DNA of 57,068 nucleotides, taken from the NCBI RefSeq assembly GCF_025716945.1, contig NZ_JAOVZT010000016.1, positions 31,725-88,792 of the forward strand, written 5' to 3'. This document shows, in pieces, positions 18,235 to 25,897 of this stretch. A model generated the notes under the pieces. The model made no database searches. It was not told where the DNA came from and saw only the letters and a list, made by a program, of their open reading frames with translations. The number at the start of each line of letters is the position of its first letter. Position 1 is the first letter of the stretch. This DNA comes from Geodermatophilus sp. YIM 151500 (GTDB taxonomy: Bacteria; Actinomycetota; Actinomycetes; Mycobacteriales; Geodermatophilaceae). Both the position numbers and the translations under genes were made by a program.

Positions 18235-19197
18235 TCACCGTGCCTCGAGGCGGCGGGTGACCGACGGCCGGAAGGCCAGCACCACCACGGCTACGGCCGG
18301 CCCGGCGAAGAGGAGGACGGGGAGCAGGACCTGCTCGCCCCCCGCGCCGAGGGCGCCGCTGGCACCCAGCCAGAGCCACCACCCGGCGATGCCGACGACC
18401 AGGCCCGCGGCCACCACGAGGACGCGGCGGTCGAGGCCGTGGAACAGCAGCACCGCGCCGACGACCAGCGGTACGGGGCAGGCGAGCTCCCAGAGCACGA
18501 TGACGACGCCCAGGTCGTACAGCTCGTCGCCCATGGCGGCGAAGCTGCTGGTCGCCAGGGCGGTGAACAGGGCGCCCGCCGTCGTGAGCGCGGCGAGCGA
18601 CCCGGCGAGGACGCAGGCCGCCACTGCCGGGCGCGGCAGGGGGATGTCGTCCGCGTGCGGTACGGGGACGTCGTCCCGGCGCGATGCGGGAGCCTCCGGG
18701 ACGTCGTCCGGGACGTCGTCCGGGACGTCGGCCGGCTCCGCGTCCCGGCTCGTCCGGTCGTACCACCGCCGGACCGGCTCGCTCGCGGTCAGGAACAGCC
18801 CGACGGTCGGCGCCACGGCGAAGGAGAGAAGAGCGGCCCCCGCGATCGCCGCGTCCTTCGCCCATCCGTCGCCGTGCAGGAGGACCAACGCGACCGTGTG
18901 GACGGCGGCCACGCCCAGCTGCATGCCGAACGCCGCCACCAGGGCTCGCCACGCCAGGCGGGTCCGGCTCCCCAGCGCCACGAGTGCGAGGGCCACGGTG
19001 AGGAGGGACAGTGCCGGTCCCGCGGTGTCGAGGTGTCGTCCGGCTTTCGCGACATCGACGAGAAGGTTGCTTGAGAGGACGTCGAGCACGCCCTGGCCGA
19101 CGAGGAGTGTCACGGCGGCGACCACTTCCCGCGGCCGGCGCGGCCCGCCCGGGACGACCCGCCCGCGGGCCCTGTCCGGACTCGGGACGGCGGGCAT
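18235..19197 (-). CDS. Predicted multi-pass membrane protein
   Basis: A 320-aa protein of unknown function with about eight hydrophobic segments in two groups: four before residue about 145 (for example VVAAVTLLVGQGVLDVL, LLTVALALVAL, AAVHTVALVLL, LLSFAVAPTVGLFL) and four after residue about 195 (AVAACVLAGSLAALTTAGALF, LGVVIVLWELACPVPLVVGAVLLF, VLVVAAGLVVGIAGWWLWL, LLPVLLFAGPAVAVVVLAF). They are joined by a charged loop with a DVPDDVPDDVPE repeat. ATG 19197 lacks a good ribosome site; a downstream GTG at VVAAVTLLV is possible. It lies between two tRNA genes. Confidence 0.6.
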   Translation of the reverse strand: MPAVPSPDRARGRVVPGGPRRPREVVAAVTLLVGQGVLDVLSSNLLVDVAKAGRHLDTAGPALSLLTVALALVALGSRTRLAWRALVAAFGMQLGVAAVHTVALVLLHGDGWAKDAAIAGAALLSFAVAPTVGLFLTASEPVRRWYDRTSRDAEPADVPDDVPDDVPEAPASRRDDVPVPHADDIPLPRPAVAACVLAGSLAALTTAGALFTALATSSFAAMGDELYDLGVVIVLWELACPVPLVVGAVLLFHGLDRRVLVVAAGLVVGIAGWWLWLGASGALGAGGEQVLLPVLLFAGPAVAVVVLAFRPSVTRRLEAR

Positions 19198-19304
19198 GTG
19201 GCGGAGTGTCCACCGGCCGCCGGAGCGCGTGAAGGCCCACGCGAGCGGGGCGGGGCAGCGACGCCGCACCGTCGACCGGGCGGCTACCCTGGGCTGGCAC
19301 CTCC

Positions 19305-19378
19305 GCGGGTGTAGCTCAATGGCAGAGCCCCAGCCTTCCAAGCTGGCCATGCCGGTTCGATCCCGGTCACCCGCTCCA
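19305..19378 (+). tRNA. tRNA-Gly (anticodon UCC), probable ICE attachment site
   Basis: The acceptor GCGGGTG (19305-19311) pairs with CACCCGC (19368-19374). The D-loop is GTAGCTCAATGGCAGAGC, the anticodon loop CTTCCAA reads UCC, and the T-arm is GCCGGTTCGATCCCGGT. The discriminator T is at 19375 and CCA is encoded at 19376-19378. Core chromosomal genes end here and defence/conjugation cargo begins, which is the usual sign of a tRNA 3' end used as attB. The second att copy would lie outside the window. Confidence 0.96.
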
Positions 19379-19486
19379 CGTACTGACCAGCTCGCATGTC
19401 CTTCTGTCGAGCTCAGCACGGTGTCGGCGCCGCTTTCATGCCTCAGTCGTGCCGCCCCCTGTTGACCGCTGACCACCGGGTTTGAC

Positions 19487-19513
19487 CCGTGCTTAAGGCA
19501 CGGATAAGGCACG
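19487..19513. repeat. Inverted and direct repeats near the tRNA-Gly end
   Basis: CCGTGC (19487-19492) and GCACGG (19498-19503) form an inverted repeat, overlapping two direct copies of TAAGGCACG (19494-19502 and 19505-19513). Closely spaced short repeats about 120 bp inside an integration end resemble arm-type integrase or excisionase sites. The rest of 19379-19870 shows no gene or RNA that I recognise. Confidence 0.4.
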
Positions 19514-19873
19514 AACCAGTGAAACGGCCGTGGAAAGGGCCGAGTCGTGTCAGGCTGACCGCGGTGTCCGGCCGCCACGTGCCGGGGCCCCCGTCGGCGC
19601 GGTCGAGGACCCACCGTCCGTCGCGCGTACGCGGCCCGACGGGCACCCGGGCTCGGCGCCCACTGAAGCCGACAAGCTGTCCCCTGGCAGCGAAGGCAGC
19701 CCAGAGATGCCCTGTTAGGTCGGATTGCTCAGTGCCGACCAGTCCAGAGCCTCAAGGGCGGCTCTAAGGAGGCTTGGAGGTGGCTCGTGCTTGATAATCG
19801 GGGGCGACCGCTTCAGGTTAGCTCCAGGAGGCACGGAGGGTGCTCGGAGGAAGCTAAGCACCTGAAGGAGGTC

Positions 19874-20074
19874 ATGCCCGACCTCACGTTCCGCGACCTG
19901 ACCACGATGCAGGCGCAGGCGCTGCTCGCCGCGCACGAGGACATCGTGAACCCCGTCGCGGAGGTCACCTCGACGCCGGAGGAGATCATGGCCTCAATGA
20001 CCCAGTTGCGAAGCGACTCGGCGGTGATGCCCAGCGCCGTGCAACGGAGCGGCGAGGTGGTGGCGTATCGGTAG
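19874..20074 (+). pseudogene. Possible C-terminal remnant of a tyrosine integrase
   Basis: A 66-codon open stretch that aligns by eye with the end of tyrosine recombinases: FRDLTTMQAQALLAAHEDIVNPVAEV recalls the HDLRHxxAxLLLAAGVDIxxVAEVLGH block, followed by PEEIMASMTQLRSDS in place of the usual TxxxYxHxxxD segment. The catalytic RxxH and Tyr residues are absent and no N-terminal domain is present upstream. Position just inside the tRNA-Gly site fits a decayed integrase. An AAGGAGG lies almost against the ATG (too close to be a good site), so a small expressed hypothetical protein is the alternative. Nothing else is recognised between here and 20235. Confidence 0.3.
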
Positions 20075-20235
20075 CTGGGGGCAACTCCGACGCTGGTGTA
20101 GCCCCTTGACCGCTCGGGTTGTCTAGCAGCTGCTGGCCCTCACGGGCGCCATCAGGCCACGACCGTGCTCCCGGCCAGCCCCTCACCAGATTTTCCGTCG
20201 CCTAACGACCACTGATCCTGATCGGACTTGCTGGT

Positions 20236-21168
20236 CTAGCGAGGGATGAACTTCGACGCCACAAGACGCACGTCACGCAAGGGATCATGCTCCCGACAGA
20301 CCACGATCAAGTTGGCCGGGTTCGGAGCGCCGTGGATGTTTCGTGGCGCAACGGTAAGCTCATCAGAGGAGGTTCGGGCGGCGCAGCCGCTCGGGTCTTC
20401 GCACCGCCCCCGCATCGCTAGAAACCGCACCACCCAAAACGGCTGGGGCACGCTGACCGGTCCGAGCGTCGGGTGTTTACGTACACGAGGGGCTCCCTCA
20501 GCGTCATATATGAGAGCACGGTTCGACTTCACGCGATTACACCATCCGCAGGCCAGCCGCAGATTATGTAAGAGGCTGGATCCGCCGGAGGAGTGTGCAA
20601 CCACATGCTCCACTTCGATCCGAAGGTCGAGCAGCTTGACGCCGCGAGACGTGTAGAAGTCGACAAACGGCGGAGTCCGCGGCTCCGCATCGCTCTCCTC
20701 ACCCAGAAACGCCGCGCGAGCCCAGTCACTGAACTCGGCGCCACACACCCAGCACCGCGGGTAGAGCTCCCAGAGGAAGAGGCGAGTCTCCCGATCGGCG
20801 ACGACGCGTCGCCCCACCTCGAGTCGACCGATCTTTCGCCAGAGCAGCTTCGTCAACCGACTTGCGAGTTGTGTTCGCTCGTCGGCGGGCAACAGACCTG
20901 CATCGGACGCCAGAGCGTCACTAACGCGCTTGTAGAGGTGCGCATACTGCTGCGTACCCTCCAGGTAGGGCAAGGGATCAGCGAGCCCTTCGAGGAACCA
21001 ACGGGCCCAGAGGTGATTTATGTCACCGCGCAGCAGCCAATTGGTCAGCCCACCCAAGCTTGCTGGTGCAACTTTCGCAGCAATATCTCGGACACCATCC
21101 TCGTCCCATACCGCTGCGTCGACCTCGAACGCCTGTTGAATGAAGTCGCCGAGCGCGCGGTCCACGGG
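20236..21168 (-). CDS. HNH endonuclease-family protein
   Basis: A 310-aa protein. The central zinc/HNH motif starts with CWVCG (about residue 140), continues with IEVEHVVAHSSGGSSLLHNLRLAC (EH...H...N) and ends with CGWCNRVKSN, giving two CxxC pairs and the beta-beta-alpha metal site. A second Cys/His group lies near the C-terminus (CEDPSGC; CREHDP). The N-terminal 130 residues are helical and unassigned. The GTG at 21168 was chosen because it lies 4 bases after the TAA of the DGQHR gene with AAGGA overlapping that stop. G+C is clearly lower than in the core region. It is probably the nuclease of a two-gene defence unit. Confidence 0.75.
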   Translation of the reverse strand, partial: PVDRALGDFIQQAFEVDAAVWDEDGVRDIAAKVAPASLGGLTNWLLRGDINHLWARWFLEGLADPLPYLEGTQQYAHLYKRVSDALASDAGLLPADERTQLASRLTKLLWRKIGRLEVGRRVVADRETRLFLWELYPRCWVCGAEFSDWARAAFLGEESDAEPRTPPFVDFYTSRGVKLLDLRIEVEHVVAHSSGGSSLLHNLRLACGWCNRVKSNRALIYDAEGAPRVRKHPTLGPVSVPQPFWVVRFLAMRGRCEDPSGCAARTSSDELTVAPRNIHGAPNPANLIVVCREHDPLRDVRLVASKFIPR

Positions 21169-21172
21169 GTCC

Positions 21173-22906
21173 TTAACCCGCCTTCTGGTGCCGGAACGTG
21201 CGAAGATCAGGCAGCTGCTGAGGATCCTTTCGGTACTGCACCCACAAATAGGCCCATTGTGCCCGCGTGCCAGGAGCATCCTTTTTGACTCCTGCGAGCT
21301 TCCAGTCGCGCGAGAAGTATGTCGTCTTCACATCCTCAAGCCACTCGTCGACCCACTTCGCGACATCCTCGATGTCATCAATACGTCGCTTAGTATCGGT
21401 CATGTACTGAAAGAAATCGGCCGCCAGTATAGTAAGGCTGATTTTGTTGAAGAGGTTGGAGGACCTGGGTGACCCCCAGTAGTTTCCCGCATCTTTGTCG
21501 TTGGTAGTAGCCAATCGATCGCGCACGGCTGTCCAGAAGGTGATGAAGACCTCACGCCAAGGCCCGTCTTGGCGACTCCAGTACTCGAACTTAGATTGAT
21601 CGACAGGGGCACCAGCAACGATCTCGGACTCTTCGAGCTGACTCCGACGCCATTTGTCGGCGTAATCGTTTTTTTCGCCAAACAGTCGACCGCCCTTCAG
21701 TTCGCGAAAAATTCTAACGAGCGAGCCCAGCACGTTCCACTGGAGCAAGTCTGGACGTCCCTCGTTGGCGAGGCCCTTCTCAACAAGATCTTTGAAGGGA
21801 CTGTCGGGGTGCCGCGTTAGGTATGCAATAGCCTGGGAATCTTCTAGCGGAATCCCTGCCGCCTCAAGCCGCTCGGAGACTTGTTCGAGTTCTTCCGCCG
21901 AGAGACTAGTTGCGACGATTGTGCCCAGCAGGGCAGGTTTAATCGGCGTGGCCTTCTGGTTGACCACGACGAATTGAAACACATGCTCAGCAGGAGAAGG
22001 CTCCATCAAAATCGAGACTGGCAACAAACGCGCTTCCCGTCGCCGCAGTTCGTCAACGACCTCGTCGACATCCCGTCCAGCATCGATGGCGGCCTCAACC
22101 TCGGGCTGCAACGCCTCCGAGTTCGCTGCCTGCTCGGCCGCCAGGATCGCGCCGCGAAGTCGGTGTTGGCCGTCTACGACCACGATCGGCTGGAGGTAGG
22201 AGATCATTGCCTCCTTCGAAAAGCCGAGAAAGCTGTCGTCGTCGAAACCAGCACTCGACTCCTCCAAAAGCTGTATGCGTGCTGCTACTTCCTCCCAGAA
22301 GTCTGCAATATGCGTTTCCCCTGAGAAGAGCACCGACGTCGCGGGCTGCTCGGAGTCGCCGCCCTCTGAGGGCTCGCCAGGAACCGCCGCGGCCGCTTCG
22401 TCGTCAGGCTCATCGCCTGCAGTCGGTCCGGCCATTTCAGCGTGATTGAAGTTGGCGCGCTCTTTAAGCCGCGCAAGCTTCGCGTCATCGATCTTCATAC
22501 TCGCGAGGTCGGGCAATCGATGCTCAAGAGAGGTTCGCACTCGCCGTAGTAGTTCAACGAGTGGAAGCACCTTCAGATCTTCCCAATCGACGGTGAGCGA
22601 CCCGATTGAGGTGTTAGCGTCGTCGCCCGTCGTCTCGAATGTCACACGGCTAGGGTCTCGGCTCGCACAAAGCAGCGGGTTCTGGATGACGTTGTTTCCA
22701 TTACTGAAGAATGCTGCAAGCTCATGGAGCCGCTTGGGGCTCTCCTCGCGTTGGAATCCGATCGCTTCAGTGTTCGACCCGAGGCGCTCTCGTTGGGGCA
22801 CGCCCGACCACTCGTCGATGTCGGTGGCCGGCGCGGCGAAGAGTACGAGATCGCCCGACTCAGCGGTCTGCCGAAGTCGGACGGCACTGTACGTTCGCTT
22901 GGGCAT
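21173..22906 (-). CDS. DGQHR domain protein (DndB-like)
   Basis: A 577-aa protein with the VVVDGQHRLRGAILAAEQA motif (about residue 245) and the downstream FQFVVVNQKATPIKPALLGT segment typical of the DGQHR/DndB superfamily, which is related to ParB-type nucleotide-binding folds. An acidic low-complexity stretch (about residues 160-190) precedes it. It is considerably longer than the 379-aa DndB at 36114-37253 and not closely similar outside the motif, so it is a distinct family member. ATG 22906 has GGGGGAG upstream. It is followed at 4 bases by the HNH gene, an arrangement recalling GmrSD/SspE enzymes in which a DGQ(Q/H)R NTPase and an HNH nuclease are fused. Markedly lower G+C, with runs such as TTTTTTCGCC, indicates separate acquisition. 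Confidence 0.75.
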   Translation of the reverse strand: MPKRTYSAVRLRQTAESGDLVLFAAPATDIDEWSGVPQRERLGSNTEAIGFQREESPKRLHELAAFFSNGNNVIQNPLLCASRDPSRVTFETTGDDANTSIGSLTVDWEDLKVLPLVELLRRVRTSLEHRLPDLASMKIDDAKLARLKERANFNHAEMAGPTAGDEPDDEAAAAVPGEPSEGGDSEQPATSVLFSGETHIADFWEEVAARIQLLEESSAGFDDDSFLGFSKEAMISYLQPIVVVDGQHRLRGAILAAEQAANSEALQPEVEAAIDAGRDVDEVVDELRRREARLLPVSILMEPSPAEHVFQFVVVNQKATPIKPALLGTIVATSLSAEELEQVSERLEAAGIPLEDSQAIAYLTRHPDSPFKDLVEKGLANEGRPDLLQWNVLGSLVRIFRELKGGRLFGEKNDYADKWRRSQLEESEIVAGAPVDQSKFEYWSRQDGPWREVFITFWTAVRDRLATTNDKDAGNYWGSPRSSNLFNKISLTILAADFFQYMTDTKRRIDDIEDVAKWVDEWLEDVKTTYFSRDWKLAGVKKDAPGTRAQWAYLWVQYRKDPQQLPDLRTFRHQKAG

Positions 22907-23686
22907 CGGCTCCCCCTGATCATCTGCACAGCCGGCATAGGCGTCCCTTGGAACGGGCCGATCCTATGTAGGCGCGGGATGGAGCTCGCAGATAGGCCCC
23001 GGGTCGGCGCGCCGGGTCGCTGCAAAGTGTGAGGCGAGCGCCTGGACTGGCGGTCGCGGGCTGCGCGGTGATCTGTTGGTGCCTGACGCCAGCCATCACC
23101 CAGAGGCCCGTGCCCGCAAGCTGAGCCTCCCTGTCCCATCCTGTTCGACGCGGTCAGCCGGTGGAGGTGCCTGCAGAACTTCTCGGGTCGTTGGAACGCG
23201 TCCGGAGAGCACCGCCTCGGCGCGCGCCGCTGCCGGTCCGGAATCCTATGACCACCAGCGCGGACACGCCGGCGGGGATGAGCGGCGCCTCGGGGACGTG
23301 CTTGCAGACCCACTTCCGCACCGCGGGAGCGACGTATGAGGCCGTCGTAGGGCCCTAGAAGCGGCCGCCCGGATACAGAAGCAGACCCCTGTGGCTGGTG
23401 AGCCGTGGGAGCCGTGCTGAGCATGTCTCGTTCCGGCGAAGTCCGCCTGTGCTTGCCGACTTGGACTGACACGCCGATGCACAGCCGTGTCGATTGAGCC
23501 GATGTGAGTCAAGCTCATCGGGGATCAGAGGCATCACCCTTCGTGGTGGATCACTGACCCATCACTACGCCAGCCGGTGGATGATGCCAACGATCAACTG
23601 CGTGGCCGCATCATTGCGCCGCCCGCCGCGGGACTGGGTCTCGGCCGCCGCGAAAGGGCTGATCTCGGAGGGGAGCAACTGCCCGC
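22907..23686. other. 780-bp intergenic region, no gene recognised
   Basis: The region separates the minus-strand DGQHR/HNH pair from the plus-strand five-gene operon and must hold both promoters. Open frames here have no family resemblance and no ribosome site. The only element I can point to is GGAGGGGA at 23668-23675, the probable ribosome site for the gene at 23687. Confidence 0.6.
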
Positions 23687-25897
23687 GTGACTGGGGACAC
23701 TGCCTTCGGCGACGTGCGACCGCACACCTGGCTCGACGCCTTTCCCTGGGTCAAGGGGGCTGCCGACGGGGCGGAGTGCCCGTGGTGGGACGAACCCATC
23801 GACGCCCCCGGTGTCGCTGTCCGGCAACAGCGCGTCGCGCAGATCGCTGAGTTGGCGATGGCACGGCTCAGCCAGTGGACGATCGGTCAGATCTTCCCCG
23901 GGTTGTCGCCAGAGACCGAATTGCTGCAGCTTCGGCTGCCGGTGCGCGCCCGCAATGCGCTGGGCCGGTACGGCTGCCTGAGCGGGGCCGACCTCATGGG
24001 CGTCACCCTGCGCGCGGTGATGGAGTGGCAACAGGTCGGCGTCGGGACCGTTGATGCGATTCTCCAGGCTCTCGCGGATGTCTCGACGTCGCTGCCCACG
24101 CCCCGGGTCAGCGCCCTCTGGTATGCCGGGGACGCGCTGACGGCGCCGGAGGAGCGCGCGGCGCATCAGCCGGACTGGCTGGCGGCTTTCGTCGAGGACC
24201 TCGATCGCCTCGCCACCTGGTACGCCACGATCGGGCAGCCTCAGCGACCGCTGCTGGAGGCAACCCTCGCCCCTGGGACGCCGGACGAGGTCGTCAAAGC
24301 CCGGCAGCGCCTTGATTCCCTGTGCGCGAGCGACGTCCTCGCCGAGGATGCCGCAGAGGCGGATGTCGCTGCTCGCTTCGATGAGGCGCTGGCGACCCTC
24401 GATCCGCGAGCGGTCCAAGTCTTGGCCAATCGCCTGTTCGCCGATGACGCTCGCACGCTGGACGAAATCGGGCGCGACCACGGTGTAACCCGCGAACGCA
24501 TTCGACAGATCGAGGGCAAGGCGCGCGGCGCGCTGCTCGGTTTGGTCGGTGACGGCGGACAGCTCGCCATGGTCGCCGAAGCCGCCCGGACCCTGATTGG
24601 CACCATCCGACCGCTGGACGATCTGCTGGCTCTCATGCCCGCCCTCGGGAAGACGGTTGCGTCGGTTGGCCAGCCGGCGTGGCGGGTCCTCGATCGCCTC
24701 GAGGACGCCTACGAGATCGAGGATGGCTGGTGTGTCGTGCCGACCGTCACCGCGGCGCGGACCATCACGCAAACCCAACTCCAGGAACGGGTTGACCGCT
24801 ACGGCGTCGCCCGGATCGACAACCTCAGTCTCGTCGAAAGCAGCCAACCCGAGCGTCTGACCGGACTGACGGCGGCCTGGCTGACGCACTGTGGCTACGT
24901 CGTCGACGGCGACTTTGTCCTCACCCGGACGCAATCGGTGCAGGACTACGGCGCGGCGGTGCTGTCGATCGTGGGCTCGCCGCTCGGCGCCCAGGAGATC
25001 GTCGACCGCTTCGTGATCGAGCGCAGCGCCGCCTCACTGCGCAACGCCATTAGCGGCGATGACCGCTTCGAGCGCGTCGATCGGGACCGCTGGGCGCTCC
25101 GGGAATGGGGCATGGATGCCTACGCCGGTGTCCGATCCCTAATCCGGGAGCAGGTGGCGCGCAGCGGCGGACGCGTGCAGCTCGAAGACCTAATCGAGCA
25201 CATCACTGCCCGTTATACCGTCACCGCCAGCAGCGTCGTGGCGTACGCCAGCTCGCCGCCGTTCCAGTGCAAGGGGGGCGTGGTCACTCTCGCGAGCGAC
25301 GACCGAGAGGTGCGAAAGACGCCCGAGCAGACCCGCCGCCTCTTTCGGCATCCGGACGCCTGGGCTTACCGGGTGCGCATTACCGCCGACCACCTGAGAG
25401 GCAGCGGCTCAGCAGCACCGGTGGCCATCGCGAGCCTCCTCGACCTGCAGTTTGGACAGACGCGCCAGCTCTCCTCGCCACTGGGTCCGCAGGCGGTCGC
25501 GTGGACCGCCATCCAGCCGTCGTTCGGCACCATCCGCCGCTTCCTGTTGGCCGGCGACATCGCCGTCGATACCGAGGCGTTCCTGGTGATCCATGACGAC
25601 GGCACGTTCTCCTTCGAGCCGGCCCGTGACATGACCGGCAACCCGCTCCTCGATGCACTGAGCTTGATCGGCGCGCCGGTGACCGCCGACCGCAACGAAG
25701 CCCGCAGCTTGCTCGCTGCAGCCGTCGGGCTCTCAGCAGCCACGCCCGTTACGAGCATGATCGGCAGCTACCGCGAACGCGGCGACAGCGACGTCGCGGA
25801 TCTCCTGACGAGCGTCCGCGAATCCCTGGAGACGGGCCACACTCCGCCGTCTCCCACACACCGAGCCGCCGTCGACGACATTCTGGACCTGCTGTGA
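23687..25897 (+). CDS. DNA-binding protein with alphaCTD-like, sigma-70 region 4-like and winged-helix domains
   Basis: A 736-aa protein starting at GTG 23687. Residues about 80-122 (LRLPVRARNALGRYGCLSGAD ... VGVGTVDAILQAL) resemble the RNA polymerase alpha C-terminal domain. Residues about 228-270 (LDPRAVQVLANRL ... TLDEIGRDHGVTRERIRQIE) are a clear sigma-70 region 4 helix-turn-helix. Residues about 410-465 (GSPLGAQEIVDRF ... LRNAISGDDRFERVDRD) look like a HARE-HTH-type winged helix, with another likely one at 470-530. No sigma region 2 is present, so it is not a normal sigma factor. Its stop overlaps the helicase start (GTGA), placing it in the same operon; it probably recruits the module to DNA or regulates it. 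Protein-level role is inferred. Confidence 0.7.
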   Translation: MTGDTAFGDVRPHTWLDAFPWVKGAADGAECPWWDEPIDAPGVAVRQQRVAQIAELAMARLSQWTIGQIFPGLSPETELLQLRLPVRARNALGRYGCLSGADLMGVTLRAVMEWQQVGVGTVDAILQALADVSTSLPTPRVSALWYAGDALTAPEERAAHQPDWLAAFVEDLDRLATWYATIGQPQRPLLEATLAPGTPDEVVKARQRLDSLCASDVLAEDAAEADVAARFDEALATLDPRAVQVLANRLFADDARTLDEIGRDHGVTRERIRQIEGKARGALLGLVGDGGQLAMVAEAARTLIGTIRPLDDLLALMPALGKTVASVGQPAWRVLDRLEDAYEIEDGWCVVPTVTAARTITQTQLQERVDRYGVARIDNLSLVESSQPERLTGLTAAWLTHCGYVVDGDFVLTRTQSVQDYGAAVLSIVGSPLGAQEIVDRFVIERSAASLRNAISGDDRFERVDRDRWALREWGMDAYAGVRSLIREQVARSGGRVQLEDLIEHITARYTVTASSVVAYASSPPFQCKGGVVTLASDDREVRKTPEQTRRLFRHPDAWAYRVRITADHLRGSGSAAPVAIASLLDLQFGQTRQLSSPLGPQAVAWTAIQPSFGTIRRFLLAGDIAVDTEAFLVIHDDGTFSFEPARDMTGNPLLDALSLIGAPVTADRNEARSLLAAAVGLSAATPVTSMIGSYRERGDSDVADLLTSVRESLETGHTPPSPTHRAAVDDILDLL

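Noticed and set aside
18700-18745. Repeat GGGACGTCGTCC within the membrane protein gene
   Set aside because: Explained by a DVPDDVPDDVPE linker in the protein; not an independent element.
22907-23686. Small genes in the 780-bp gap (for example near 23246-23518)
   Set aside because: Frames lack ribosome sites, have non-protein-like composition and overlap each other on both strands.
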